64,000 nt of DNA. It comes from Urophycis tenuis. Lineage: Eukaryota > Chordata > Actinopteri > Gadiformes > Phycidae. How positions within the stretch are numbered: the first letter of the stretch is position 1; every line of letters begins with the position of its first letter. The notes below the pieces were generated by a model. The model saw only the letters and a program-made list of their open reading frames with translations, was not told where the DNA came from and did not search any database. The stretch spans positions 452,001 through 516,000 of the forward strand of contig JAXIVH010000065.1 in NCBI GenBank assembly GCA_036785325.1, read 5' to 3'. The translations under genes and the position numbers were made by a program. Of this stretch, positions 32,586 through 44,400 are shown piece after piece.

Positions 32586-33500
32586 TGTCTTTGTCTTTTT
32601 GACTGTGCTTAACCCTCACTTGATAGGGAGACACCAATACTGAACGTTTAACTGGGTTTGACCAGGCCTCTTGTATCTTATCTGTTTTTATTTGTCTTCT
32701 TTTTGTAGCCCAGACATTACAGGTGAAAAACCTTAGAAACCAGAGAACAAACACCAACCATTTACCAAATTTGCACATCTTTTGTAAAAAATAGGCACAC
32801 AGGACTCAATAATGATCAATTATCTTGACTTGACTTGACTAGCTTGACTTGACACAAACATGTATATAAATAACCACATTTTTCTAATTCATCATTTTAG
32901 CTTGAATCCATCACAGATATTAATTTAGCCTACATTTTAAACTACGAGAGCCACGATGAATTAAATTGAGTGACCAAACACATGGATCACTAAACAGTAA
33001 AATAGTCTGCAGCGTGTTTAGCGCACCAATTTTCCCCATATAAATATTTACAATACATATTCGCTCCTACCGAATTACAATGTGCAATTTCAGCAATTAC
33101 ACAATTTCAGTTTCCATTTTAGACAGATTTCATATGAAAACAGGACTATGCACTTTTTAAACCATGTCTTTATGCTTAATTCATCACAACAGTATTCCAC
33201 ATCACAGAGTTAAATCACTAAATTAAGCAAACTACAATAAAACTGACCAACCAATGTTTCCACAATACATTCCGTACTACCACGTGAACATTTACAACAC
33301 AGATGCAGATACTACAGTGCACAAACACAAATGTTTTTCCCCGCCCGCACCCCAATGCCTCGTCGGCGTCCAACAATCAACAACAAGTGGCACTCGCAAC
33401 AAAGTCTTAACGTAGCAATCTTATCGGCTGTCTGTTCAGTCTTTGAATAATTGGTAGCAGATTCCGCACAACTTCAGGAGAGCTAGATTTTGAGCAGAAT
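32586..33500. other. Unassigned AT-rich DNA
   Basis: No convincing ORF or element end. The right-hand part (from about 33340) probably grades into the 5' region of the Rex1-like LINE. Confidence 0.4.
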
Positions 33501-33594
33501 TTGGCGCATGCTCTGCTGCGACAACACAGTTCCCGTATGCATCTCGCACGCGTCGCGTCTCGTCTAGTCTCAGCTGTCTAAGTCCTGTCCAGTT

Positions 33595-35466
33595 TTGTTT
33601 AGGTCTGTCTTGTCTCGTCCCGTGTCTCCGATTGTTAATCATGGCAAACACATGGCAAACACATCGAATTCAAAAAGTTCACTCACCTACAGCCGAGAAG
33701 AACTGCTATCACTACGGGACTCTCCGCCAAGTAACATCAAGCCTGCGGCGGCCCTACCACCACAGCTCCGACCGAGGAAAAGGGGCAAACGGGGAGGAAT
33801 CCGAAACCGGATCAGGAGACGTCCCTTCAAACCACCTCTCCCCTCCATCATCCTGGCAAATGTCAGGTCCCTCCGCAACAAGATGGATATGCTACACGCT
33901 CGATGCCGCCTGGAAAGGGCCTTCAGAGACATCTGCATCATTGCCTTGACCGAAACCTGGCTGGATGGATTGATCTCCGACAACGAGGTAACCCTGGACA
34001 GCTTTACCATCATCAGGTCGGACAGAACGGCTCAGTCAGGGAAGACGCGGGGAGGGGGCGTATGTTTTTACATCAACGACAGATGGTGTACTAATATCAA
34101 AGTCCATCAAAATATATGTACGCCCAATCTGGAGATGCTGACTGTGTCCCTACGCCCCCACTATCTCCCACGAGAATTCCCTACTGTGGTTGCCACCTGT
34201 GTCTATATCCCCCCAAACGCTAACACCGACACTGCATCCGAATTAGTTGCTAAGGAAGCTAACTCGATGCTCGCTAAGTACCCGGGGGCTCCGGTGCTTA
34301 TCATGGGGGATTATAACAGATGCAGACTGGACACTGTTCTACCATCATTTCATCAGTATGTTGACACCCCCACCAGAAAGGACAACATCTTAGACCTATG
34401 TTATGGTAACATCGCCGAAGCTTTCCGGTCACGCTCCTACCCTCCACTCGGACTCGCTGACCACAACATGATCTGTTTACTTCCGGTATACAAACAAGAA
34501 CTCAAAAAACACACGCCAAAGACCTACAGCGCCCCCCAATGGACGGAGGACGCCACCGCGCAACTACAAGGCTCCCTGGCATGCACTGACTGGGACATAT
34601 TTGATGGAGAAATAAACGACAGGGTCTCCATCATCACAGATTACATCAACTTCTGTATCCAGACCACTATACCGACAAAGACAATTAAAAAATACCCCAA
34701 CTCCAAACCATGGATTACACCACAGCTAAGAACAAGCCTGAAACAAAAACACAGAGCCTTCAAGCTCAAGGACTGGACAGCACTTAGTGCAGCAAACCGG
34801 GCAGTAAAAAATGAGGTCTTCAAAGCCAAACTTCAATACAAAAATAAACTGGAACAAAAATTCAGCTCCATGAATACCAGGCAAGCCTTTCAGATGGCCA
34901 AAACACTCACAGGAAATGCCCCCAGACCCAGCACTCCAATCCCACCCGAGCAAGGACATCAGCTGAACATCTTCTTTAACCGGTTCGACACGGATGACCA
35001 CTCAGAAGAATGTCGCAGACAGCTGGACTCACTCCCCCCACTGGACCCAAACGACCCAGCCCCCTTCACAAAGGAAGATGTAAGGCGGCAACTAAAGAGA
35101 TGCAAGCCAGGCAAGGCCCCAGGGCCCGATGGAATCTCAGCCAGGGTGCTAAAGAACTGTGCCACTGAACTATCTGCAATAATCCACTCACTCTTCTGCG
35201 AGGTCTACCAGCATTGCAAAATCCCCACCCCCTGGAAAACAGCCATAATAATACCAGTACCCAAGAAACCACGACCCAAGGAACCAAATGATTACAGCCC
35301 CATCGCCCTCACATCCATCCTGATGAAGTGCCTGGAATACCTCCTGCTCCACACCATTCTGCCACACGTCCGTCAACGTCTGGACCCCCTCCAATTCGCC
35401 TACAAAGCCAAGAGAGGCACTGAGGACGCTGTAGCCTGCCTGCTGCACTTCCTCCTACAACACCTG
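33595..35466 (+). pseudogene. Rex1-like ORF, part 1: APE endonuclease and RT start
   Basis: Open frame of about 624 LINE codons; the natural start may be the Met at 33653 (MANTSNSKSS). It contains ANVRSLRNKMD, LTETWLDG, RSDRTAQSGKTRGGGVCFY, HYLPREFPTVV, MGDYNRCRLD, LADHNMI (APE motifs), then PNSKPWIT, FFNRFD, GKAPGPDGISARVLK, and PLQFAYKAKRGTEDAV of the RT. The frame stops making sense exactly at the transposon (CTG target site at 35464). Confidence 0.88.
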
Positions 35467-35801
35467 GGGCCTCATGTACGAACGTTGCGTACGCACAAAA
35501 AAATGGTGTACGTTCATTCTCACGGCAAAGTGCAGATGTATCAAGACTGAAATGGCCGTATAAATGTGCGTGCCTCACGTCAACTCTTGAGCTGGCGTAC
35601 GCACATTTCTACAGCAGTTGACCCTTTGGCGACACTTAGAGGTGATCAAAGCATCATGTTTAATTTGTCAGAGCAATGAAATTCTTATTACATGGCAGAC
35701 AACCTCTACGCAGTAGATGGACATAAGAGATAAGAAATAAAAATATTTAAATGCTGGGAAACTGTCATAATAAAGGAATGTGTAAAATAGTAGTTGATTG
35801 A

Positions 35802-36830
35802 GTGATGTGCACATTCGAGACACGTGAACATGCCCTGCCGGTCCACGTACAGGTACTTAGTACCTTGGGGTTCCTGGCAACCGGGGCGTTTCAAAGAGAG
35901 TTGGCCGACCGATCGGGTATATGCCAGTCGACCCTGAGCCGGGCCATGCCAGCCGTGTGGGCCGGACTCATCCGCCTGTCAGCCAGGTGTATAACATTCC
36001 CATACAATGCAGCTGAACAGGTCAACATTAAAGCGCAATTTGCAGCGAGAGCCGGTTTTCCTAATATAATCGGAGCTGTCGACTGCACTCACATTGCCAT
36101 AAAAGCGCCATCACATGACGAATTTGTATATGTTTGTACATGTCAATAAATGTAGGCTACAAATTATATGTGATGCGCAAATGTTATTAACCAACATTGT
36201 GGCGAGGTGGCCTGGTTCAACGCGCGACTCATATTCTGAGTAACAGCATAGTTGGGAACAGACTGCAGGCTGGCATTGTGCGCGATGGGTGGCTTCTTGC
36301 TGATTAAGTAATTGTATTCTTTTAATTGTCCTAATATTAATCCCCGTGATGCGCATTGAGTGTACGTCCCCAAATACTATCCTGTATTCACAGCATCATT
36401 ACTTGTTTGTGTGATTGATTCGCTGGTTAAGCAACAGCATCGGATCTTTCGTACAAGCCCCTGTCTCTGTGTGCAAAGTACTCATGTTAATAAACCCGTG
36501 CGTAAAGTGTGAAATGTCATTATCAGCCTCACCTTTGCCCCGGCGCCCATTCGGCATTAATTTATAACAATAGTGTGTGATCCATGTAAGTGGTGTATAA
36601 AACTAAGAAATGGGAACAACAAGTCCAGTTTACTTATACTGCCTGCTTTCAATTAACCCCAGGCAACCGTGGCTACCCACTGAGGACGTGGCTTATGATC
36701 CCTCTGCTCTGACCAACCCTCAGACTGACCGAGAGCGGAGGTACAATGACCTCCATACCCGCACTCGGTCAGTCGTTGAGAGGGCAATAGGTCTCCTGAA
36801 GGGACGGTGGGCAGCAGTCCTCCTTTTAAC
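35802..36830 (+). pseudogene. Harbinger transposase (HARBI1-like), broken
   Basis: First part (35802-36149) encodes FLATGAFQRELADRSGICQS, SRAMPAVWAGL and GAVDCTHIAIKAP, the first catalytic Asp of the DDE_4 fold. Remnants continue to about 36310 (CDAQMLLTNIVARWPGSTRD, second Asp region) in other frames. A last exon starts after an acceptor TTAACCCCAG (ends 36662): QPWLPTEDVAYDP, RRYNDLHTRTRSVVERAIG, LLKGRW. The middle has frameshifts, so it cannot make transposase. Confidence 0.85.
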
Positions 36831-37055
36831 TTCCATTTTTATATCTCACCACTTCTTTTTAAGTTCAGCGTGTGTGCGGCTCTCTGAACCCACAGCGTTG
36901 ACCGCCTCACACACGCTGTCCCACTCACTCCTCTTCCGCTTGCTGTTTATCCCGGAGGACAAACTGCCAAATAAAACCACACTCCGAGCCTCCACCTCAG
37001 TCAGGAGAGTCTCCAGTTCGCACTCGGTAAATTTTCACTTTTTAGATGTGCTCAT
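36825..37055 (-). pseudogene. Harbinger Myb/SANT-like protein, copy 1, two stops
   Basis: Same gene as 38858-39193, but two codons are stops: TGA replaces the Arg of SKKRKF near the start and another TGA follows KKKW. Both differ from copy 2 by single bases. Confidence 0.8.
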
Positions 37056-37333
37056 TCTCTTTCTATGATCGTACAGAGGGGAATCCCTGATGCAGGGCTC
37101 ATTTAAATATGATTAACATAATTGAATAGGGGCGTGGACAGGGAGAAGTCTGATGCTCGTGCACGTGCGCTCAATTCCACGTCGATTTGGTATGTACAAA
37201 GGAAATGTGCTTGGGTTCAGGCGTACGCTCAGATTGATACATCTGAATTTTTTTGTGCGTGCGGCGGTTTCTGGCTTTGTGCGTACGCCATGTTTCAGTA
37301 GGAAATCCACGCAATTGTTAGTACATGAGGCCC

Positions 37334-38322
37334 CTGGATTCCCCAGGCACGACAGCCAGGATCCTGTTTGCTGATTTCAGCTCCGCTTTTAACACCATTC
37401 AAAGTCACCTACTGATCCAGAAACTGCTCCACCTCAATATCCCCCCACGCCTGATCCATCTCCTCCACAACTTCCTCACCAAGAGACAACAGACAGTTCG
37501 GGTAAGCTCTACAACCACACCAGCACTGACCTCCAACACAGGAGCCCCGCAAGGTTGTGTCCTAAGCCCTTTCCTATACACCCTATACACAAATGACTGT
37601 ACCAGCCCATCACCAAACACCATATGCTTCAAGTATGCAGATGACACAGCCATTCTGGGCCTCCTCACAGACAACCAATCAAACCAGGAATACCTCAACA
37701 CTGTCTACCACTTCACCCAGTGGTGCTCAAATAACCATCTCAAACTCAACGTCAGTAAAACAAAAGAAATGGTTTTTGGCCCCCCTCAACCCCACCACCC
37801 CATCACCATAAACAACGAAACAGTAGAGACTGTTGACCATTTCAAATACCTTGGACTCACAATCGACAATAAACTCACTTTTGATCACCACACAACAGAC
37901 ATCCATAAAAAAGGACACCAGAGACTCTCTGCAGTGCGCAAATTAAAAGGACTTTATGTTGCCCCCCATTTACTCCTACTACTGTACACCAGCATTATCC
38001 AATCAGCTCTACTATACTGTTCCACATGTTTTTTTTCAATATACTCACCGTAAAAAAACGCAATAAACTCATCAAAATAACAAACACTGCCACCAAAATA
38101 ATAGGACTGCACACCCCAAAACTGGAGGAACTTAACAACAAAGCTGTCACACGCATCGCTCATGCAATAACCCAGGACTCTACTCATCCACTCAACCGCT
38201 TCTTCTCACTCCTACCCTCCGGCAGGAGGTACTGCACAATAAGGTGCAAAAAGGCCCGCTTCAGCAGAAGCCTAATCCCCTCAGCCATACAAGCAATTAA
38301 TAAAGTAAACCCGAACAGATAA
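37334..38322 (+). pseudogene. Rex1-like ORF, part 2: RT core and C-terminus
   Basis: Continues part 1 after the transposon: ILFADFSSAFNTIQ, NTGAPQGCVLSPFLYTLYTN, the catalytic FKYADDTAIL, and LNVSKTKEMV up to SALLYCSTC. A frameshift at a run of eight T (38030-38037) moves the C-terminal domain into another frame (KITNTATKIIG, LPSGRRYC, RSLIPSAIQAINK to 38322). Even without the transposon the LINE has this lesion. Confidence 0.87.
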
Positions 38323-38800
38323 ACAAAATTAAATGCATATCTCCCATATACCGCCGCTCCCATGCGTAGCTGATAAATGAATGTCATAATGTAATGTGTA
38401 GAAAAAGTCCTGATGTCTCCAGTGTATGTATGTACTATATGTCTCTATGTCCCCAGTTTTATGTACGTATGTATGTATTTCATGTGCTGTGCACGTACCT
38501 TATGTGCTTCACTGTGTATCCGATGTGCCTCTGCGAGCAATGTATGTGTAAAATGAACTGTGGAAAAGAATTTCCCCAAGGGGACAAATAAACAAACTAA
38601 CTAACTAACTAACTAAGTACTCATGTTAATAAACCCGTGCGTAAAGTGTGAAATGTCATTATCAGCCTCACCTTTGCCCCGGCGCCCTTCGGCATTAATT
38701 TATAACAATAGTGTGTGATCCATGTAAGTGGTGTATAAAACTAAGAAATGGGAACAACAAGTCCAGTTTACTTATACTGCCTGCTTTCAATTAACCCCAG

Positions 38801-38960
38801 GCAACCGTGGCTACCCACTGAGGACGTGGCTTATGATCCCTCTGCTCTGACCAACCCTCAGACTGACCGAGAGCGGAGGTACAATGACCTCCATACCCGC
38901 ACTCGGTCAGTCGTTGAGAGGGCAATAGGTCTCCTGAAGGGACGGTGGGCAGCAGTCCTC
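38801..38960 (+). pseudogene. Harbinger transposase 3' exon, copy 2
   Basis: Starts after TTAACCCCAG and encodes the same PWLPTEDVAYDP and RTRSVVERAIGLLKGRW stretch as copy 1. The catalytic part of the gene is absent. Confidence 0.8.
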
Positions 38961-39193
38961 CTTTTAACTTCCATTTTTATATCTGACCACTTCTTTTTAA
39001 GTTCAGCGTGTGTGCGGCTCTCTGAACCCACAGCGTTGACCGCCTCACACACGCTGTCCCACTCACTCCTCTTCCGCTTGCTGTTTATCCCGGAGGACAA
39101 ACTGCCAAATAAAACCACACTCCGAGCCTCCACCTCAGTCAGGAGAGTCTCCAGTTCGCACTCGGTAAATTTTCGCTTTTTAGATGTGCTCAT
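38858..39193 (-). CDS. Harbinger Myb/SANT-like DNA-binding protein, open in copy 2
   Basis: 111 codons on the minus strand: MSTSKKRKFTECELETLLTE, ... NSKRKRSEWDSVCEAVNAVG, and AELKKKWSDIKMEVKRR, a trihelix (Myb/SANT-like) DNA-binding fold typical of the second Harbinger protein, which brings the transposase to the terminal repeats. The last ~35 codons are antisense to the transposase 3' exon, so an internal deletion has fused the two convergent genes and the C-terminus is not native. Confidence 0.75.
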   Translation of the reverse strand: MSTSKKRKFTECELETLLTEVEARSVVLFGSLSSGINSKRKRSEWDSVCEAVNAVGSESRTHAELKKKWSDIKMEVKRRTAAHRPFRRPIALSTTDRVRVWRSLYLRSRSV

Positions 39194-39474
39194 TCTCTTT
39201 CTATGATCGTACAGAGGGGAATCCCTGATGCAGGGCTCATTTAAATATGATTAACATAATTGAATAGGGGCGTGGACAGGGAGAAGTCTGATGCTCGTGC
39301 ACGTGCGCTCAATTCCACGTCGATTTGGTATGTACAAAGGAAATGTGCTTGGGTTCAGGCGTACGCTCAGATTGATACATCTGAATTTTTTTGTGCGTGC
39401 GGCGGTTTCTGGCTTTGTGCGTACGCCATGTTTCAGTAGAAAATCCACGCAATTGTTAGTACATGAGGCCCCTG

Positions 39475-39836
39475 GCCTTTATGGCAGAGCAGCCAGACAG
39501 AAGCCTCTCCTCAGTGAAGGACACAAGAAAGCCTGCTTCCATGTTGCTAAAAAGGCACCTTAAGGACACTCAGACTAAAAAACAACATTCTCTGCTGTCT
39601 ATTGAAACCAAGGTTGAACTGTTGTCCCTCAATTCGAAAAAAAAAAAAGCGTTACTTGTGGAGGAAGCCAGGTACCGCTCTTAGCCTGCCCGATACCATT
39701 CCAACGGTGAAGCATGGTGGTGGCAGCATCATGCTGTGTGGGTGTTTTTCAGCGGCAGGGACTGGGAGACTTGTCAGGGTTGAGGGAAAGCTGGACGGAG
39801 CAAAGTACAGAGATATCTTGAATGAAAACCTGGTCC
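39475..39836 (+). mobile_element. Tc1-like transposon, left half
   Basis: Encodes Tc1 transposase motifs (HGGGSIMLCGCFSAAGTG around 39711-39765, KYRDILNENL). Its 5' end is missing: Harbinger copy 2 abuts it at CTGGCCTTTATGG. The right end is interrupted by the L1, and the transposase resumes at 45779. A frameshift lies at an A-run near 39640. Confidence 0.88.
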
Positions 39837-39965
39837 GACTTCCGGTAATGGCGGCAGAGTGATCACACGCCTGGCGTTTGCTCCCTGACCATTTATAACT
39901 TTAACATATCTACACTCGGACTTTTTGACTTATTTTCATGTCAGCGTAATACTTCCAAAACTGAA

Positions 39966-40859
39966 ATGAGTAAATCCCACGGGTCCCGCCATGGAAAAGG
40001 CCAGCCTCAGCTGACTCAACACTTCAGCCCGCACGATAAAGACGCTAGCAAGGCAGACGCTAGCAATGTAGCAACAGGTGGAGCTCAACCGCTAACTCTG
40101 GACATGCTCATCGGTGAACTCGAGAAACTGCGCAAAGATGTAACAGGTGAACTCACCACCTCCCTGAATACTGCCATGGCTCCCATCCAAGCTTCTCTGC
40201 AAAAGATCGCTGATACTGTAGCCTCGCACACAGCTACCATCTCCGTAATGGAAACAGCCCTCACTTCCCACTCAGATGACCTGTCGACTTTGCAGCACGA
40301 AGTGGCCACATTGAAGTCCAAGGTGGAGACCACCACCCAGATGAATGAAAAGCTGCAGCTGGCTGTTGAGGACTTAGTTTCACGATCCAAACGGCAGAAC
40401 CTCCGGGTGATTGGCATCCCCGAGGGAGCGGAGGGGACCGATGCCCGTCTCTTTATGACTACGCTGTTTAAGGACGTGACCGGAGGCGCTTTACCGGATA
40501 CGAGCTTTGAACTGGACCGAGCTCACCGCAGCCTGGGGCCGAAGCCGGCGCAGGGCTCCCGGCCCATTCTTGTGCGCTTTCACAGATACATCCAGAAAGA
40601 GCGAGTGCTGCTATGGGCGAAGAAAACACGGAGCATCTCATACCAGGGTTATCCCATAAGGATCTTTGAGGATTTCAGCGCTTCGCTCGCCAAGAAACGT
40701 GCATCATTCAACAAATTGAAGTCCCTCCTTTACAAGGATGGGATACGCTTCGGGCTGATCTACCCGGCGCGCTTGCGGGTCACTGTTGACGGACAGTCTC
40801 GCATGTTTGACTCCGCGGATGAAGCGGAGCGTTTCTACCGTGATCTCAGCAGTAAGTGA
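39966..40859 (+). CDS. L1 ORF1 protein (coiled coil, RRM, C-terminal domain)
   Basis: 297 codons. Residues 1-45 are basic and polar. Residues ~45-140 form a heptad-rich coiled coil (LEKLRKDV ... HEVATLKSKVETTTQMNEKL) which in L1 drives trimer formation. Residues ~140-225 form the RRM, entered by the conserved SRSKRQNLRVIGIPEG, with FELDRAHRSLG and RPILVRFHRYIQKE. Residues ~225-297 form the C-terminal domain (IRIFEDFSASLAKKR, GLIYPARLRVTVDG). The protein binds LINE RNA as a chaperone. Start context is CCAAAACTGAAATGA, and there is no closer Met. Confidence 0.9.
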   Translation: MSKSHGSRHGKGQPQLTQHFSPHDKDASKADASNVATGGAQPLTLDMLIGELEKLRKDVTGELTTSLNTAMAPIQASLQKIADTVASHTATISVMETALTSHSDDLSTLQHEVATLKSKVETTTQMNEKLQLAVEDLVSRSKRQNLRVIGIPEGAEGTDARLFMTTLFKDVTGGALPDTSFELDRAHRSLGPKPAQGSRPILVRFHRYIQKERVLLWAKKTRSISYQGYPIRIFEDFSASLAKKRASFNKLKSLLYKDGIRFGLIYPARLRVTVDGQSRMFDSADEAERFYRDLSSK

Positions 40860-41496
40860 AGACATGACGTCTCTTTACACATCTCCTTTAACTTTTCTCT
40901 ATGAAAACTGGACTGTAGATATTAAAGGCGTACGGGAGGAGCTGGAAAACTTAGCCCCGAGCTGAGATTATTTACAAACTCATAACTAAGTTCCTAATAT
41001 GTAAGATCCAGTTATGTTCATTATAGACTCGTTTGTGCTGTTGTTAAACATTTGTTAAAAGTTTTCTTATATAGAGCACAGTTGTGTTTTGTTAAGTATG
41101 AAAAAACTGGAACACTGAGGTTGTTACCATGTCAAATGGTAAATGTCAGAGGTGTACACATTTCCACAATTGAAAAGGAAGCAAACTCCTATCAATCAGT
41201 CGGTTGTGTAAAGTAGTAGTTCCTGCATGCTCATCTGTGTTAAAGATGAGGTTAGGACAAGTGTGTAAGTATGTTTTAAACCTCAGGGTGTCACTGAGGA
41301 CATCTTCTGTTGTTGTGTTTGGGTTTTTTTCTTTTTTTTTGTTTATCTTTGATAGAGGAGCGTTCTTTTTTTTCATAAACTTGTACGATGGCATTGTATA
41401 TGTTGTTGCTACTTTGCTTTCCATTATTAAAGCTGACCTGGCTGGGGCACCGTCTCATCAGAGCACTTACAGGATTGATAGTTTAACACTGATTCC
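40860..41496 (+). other. L1 inter-ORF region
   Basis: 637 bp without long ORFs, T-rich near 41320-41350. This is long compared with the few bases between mammalian L1 ORFs, so ORF2 must be reached by reinitiation, an internal start or another route. Confidence 0.6.
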
Positions 41497-44400
41497 ATGA
41501 TTGACATGAGCCAGAGAGACATGCTACGAACCATCAGGCTTGTGAGCTGGAACGTTAGGGGACTTGGTGGACCTGTTAAAAGGACAAAAGTACTTTCACA
41601 CCTTAAGAGTTTGAAAACAGACATTGCGTTCCTACAAGAAACCCATCTTCGTCTTTGCGACCACACCAGACTACGAAAACCCTGGGTCGGACAGGTTTTC
41701 CACTCCAACTTCAATAGTCGCTCGAGAGGCACAGCTATTTTACTGCACAAGCGAGTACAGTTCTCATCAGAACAGGTCTTATCTGATCCCAATGGCCGGT
41801 ATATTATTGTTGTTGGTATGCTGTTTCAAACTCCTGTCATTATGGTTTGTGTCTATGCCCCCAACTGGGACTGCCCTAATTTTATGTCTTCCCTATTCTC
41901 ATCCATTCCGTGCCTAGATACACATCATCTCATTTTTGGAGGGGATCTTAACTTATCTATCAATCCCACGCTTGACAGATCCTGTTCAAGAAAATTAACT
42001 CAATCCAAAGCAGCTAAGTGTTTGTCTGTATTCACAGATCAAATTGGCAGTGTGGACGTGTGGCGTTTTTATCACCCAACAACAAAGGAGTTTTCATTTT
42101 ATTCCCAGGTTCATCAAACATACTCTCGAATAGATTACTTTTTTCTTGATAAGATTTTACTACCCTCAGTGAAACAATGTGAATACTCATCGATAGTTAT
42201 TTCAGACCATGCCCCCCTTCTATTAGACTTGGAACTAGCCCCTAAAACTAAATGCCATTCAACCTGGAGATTAAACACTGGGCTTTTATCGTCTGAAAAA
42301 TTTTGTGAATTTATATCTGACAAGATTTCACGTTTTCTCGAAAACAATAAATCTGACTCTACTTCACCCTCTCTCCTGTGGGAAACCCTCAAAGCAGTAA
42401 TTCGAGGAGAGATTATCTCATATAGCGCCAGGATACGAAAGGGTGAAAAGCAAAGGCAACTTGAACTGATGGAAGCAATTCTTCAAATTGATAGACAACA
42501 CTCCACCTCAGCCAATCCTACTCTCCAGTTGGAGAGACTTAAATTACAGACCGAATTTGACCTTATTTCCACAAACAAGGCAGAGTTTCTTTTAAGGCGT
42601 ACAAAGGGCACTTATTATGAATATGGAAACAAGGCTAGCCGGTTACTAGCAAGACAACTAAAACAGCAATCCTCTTCCCAATTCATCGCTCAAATCCGTA
42701 AGAACCCCCAAACTTTAGTCACAGACCCAACCGAGATAAACGATATTTTTGCTTCATATTACTCTGATTTATATAAATCAGAAGCCCCATCAGACACTAC
42801 CTCAATGAACCAATTCTTAGATAATTTAGTCTTCCCCTCAGTTGATATTAATTCCAAAAACACTCTAGAAGCCCCTCTCAGCTTGGAGGAGGTGAAAGCC
42901 AGTCTTAAATTAATGCAAAGCCGCAAGGCACCAGGCCCAGACGGCTTTCCTTCCGAATTTTACAAGAAATTTTCTGACCAACTTGCTCCCTTATTATTGG
43001 ACATGTTTAATGACTCCTTTGAACTTGGCACCCTTCCTTTGACTTTAACTCAGGCATCAATATCACTCATCCCCAAGAAAAATAAAGACCTCGAAGATTG
43101 CAGCAGCTGGCGACCTGTTAGTTTACTCAATAGTGACGTTAAGCTATTGGCTAAGACCCTCGCCGGCCGCCTCGACCCCTGTCTACCAAATGTCATCTCA
43201 AAAGACCAAACTGGTTTTGTAAGGGGCAGGCAATTATCCTCAAATATACGCCGTCTGCTCAACATAATACTGTCAAAACCTGAAACACAAGACCCTGAAA
43301 TGGTAATCTCTATGGATGCGGAAAAGGCTTTTGATAGAGTGGAATGGAATTATTTATTTTCAGTTTTAAATAGGTTCGGTTTTGGCCAAAAGTTTATCTT
43401 GTGGATTAAATTGCTATACAACTCCCCAATTGCCAGTGTAAGAACTAATTCAACACAATCCAACTTCTTTCCTTTAAGACGTGGCTGCCGCCAAGGCTGT
43501 CCGCTATCACCATTGTTGTTCGCCGTTGCGATTGAACCGCTTTCCATTGCCCTTAGGAGCTCACCGCTCTTTACCGGTGTATATAGGAACGGGACTGAGC
43601 ACAGAGTATCACTTTATGCCGATGACCTTTTACTTTATGTCTCAAATCCCACTGTCTGCATTGACAGAATTCTGGACATTTTACATACATTTGGTTCCTT
43701 TTCTGGTTATAAATTGAATATTACAAAAAGTGAATGCTTCCCTCTTAATAATACAGCAAGACAGATTCCGGCTCAAACACTACCGTTTCGCTTAGCCTTT
43801 TCTAGGTTTCAATATTTAGGCATTAATATCTTGAATAGTCTCCCTTTATTACATAAACATAACATTGTGGAACTGGTCAGAAAGGTGAAATTGGATCTAT
43901 TACGCTGGAATAACCTCCCATTGTCGCTTCTAGGTAGAATCAACTCTATCAAAATGAATGTTCTACCAAAATTTCTATTTCTTTTTCAGTGTTTACCTAT
44001 ATATCTGCCCAAAGCATTTTTCAACGAATTGGATAAAATTGTTTCACATTTCATCTGGGCAGGAAAGACCCCAAGGGCAAGGTACTCCATTTTGCAAAGA
44101 TCCAAGGATGAGGGAGGCCTTGCTCTGCCAGATTTCAGGGCATACTATTGGGCAGCCAATATTCAAAAAGTCTATACCTGGTACAATTTCCCCAGTACAG
44201 ACTGGTGTCAGATGGAAGCTTACTCATGCAACCCTGTCTCTTTATCAGCTTTAATATGTTCCCCTCTAAATGCATACCCTACTAAAGTCACTTCCAACCC
44301 GATTGTATTATCTACTATAAAAATCCTGAAGCAGTTTAAACGGCACTTCAAAATCACCTCTCCTTCCCCACTAATGCCCTTCTGTGAAAACTATTTATTT

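Larger units (their letters stand above)
35467..37333 (+). mobile_element. PIF-Harbinger DNA transposon, copy 1
   Basis: 1867 bp with 13 bp terminal inverted repeats (GGGCCTCATGTAC at the left, GTACATGAGGCCC at the right) and a 3 bp target duplication CTG (35464-35466 and 37334-37336), exactly the Harbinger habit. Inside: a transposase gene on the plus strand and a Myb/SANT-like gene on the minus strand, both damaged. Confidence 0.95.
33500..38613 (+). mobile_element. Rex1-like LINE, split by a Harbinger transposon
   Basis: The LINE runs from an uncertain 5' end (about 33.4-33.6 kb) to a tail TTTCCCCAAGGGGACAAATAAAC followed by four to five CTAA repeats. The Harbinger insertion (35467-37333) interrupts the reverse transcriptase. 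Removing the insert restores a continuous reading frame order (see coding entries). Confidence 0.85.
38614..39471 (+). mobile_element. PIF-Harbinger transposon, copy 2, 5'-truncated
   Basis: Nearly identical to 36475-37333 of copy 1 and ends with the same right terminal repeat (GTACATGAGGCCC) followed by CTG. The left ~1 kb is missing; the sequence starts at AAGTACTCATG directly after the CTAA tail of the Rex1-like LINE. Confidence 0.92.

Noticed and set aside
36840..37068. C-terminal extension of the plus-strand Harbinger ORF (SIFISHHFFL...)
   Set aside because: It is antisense to the Myb/SANT-like gene; only the part up to LLKGRW is transposase.
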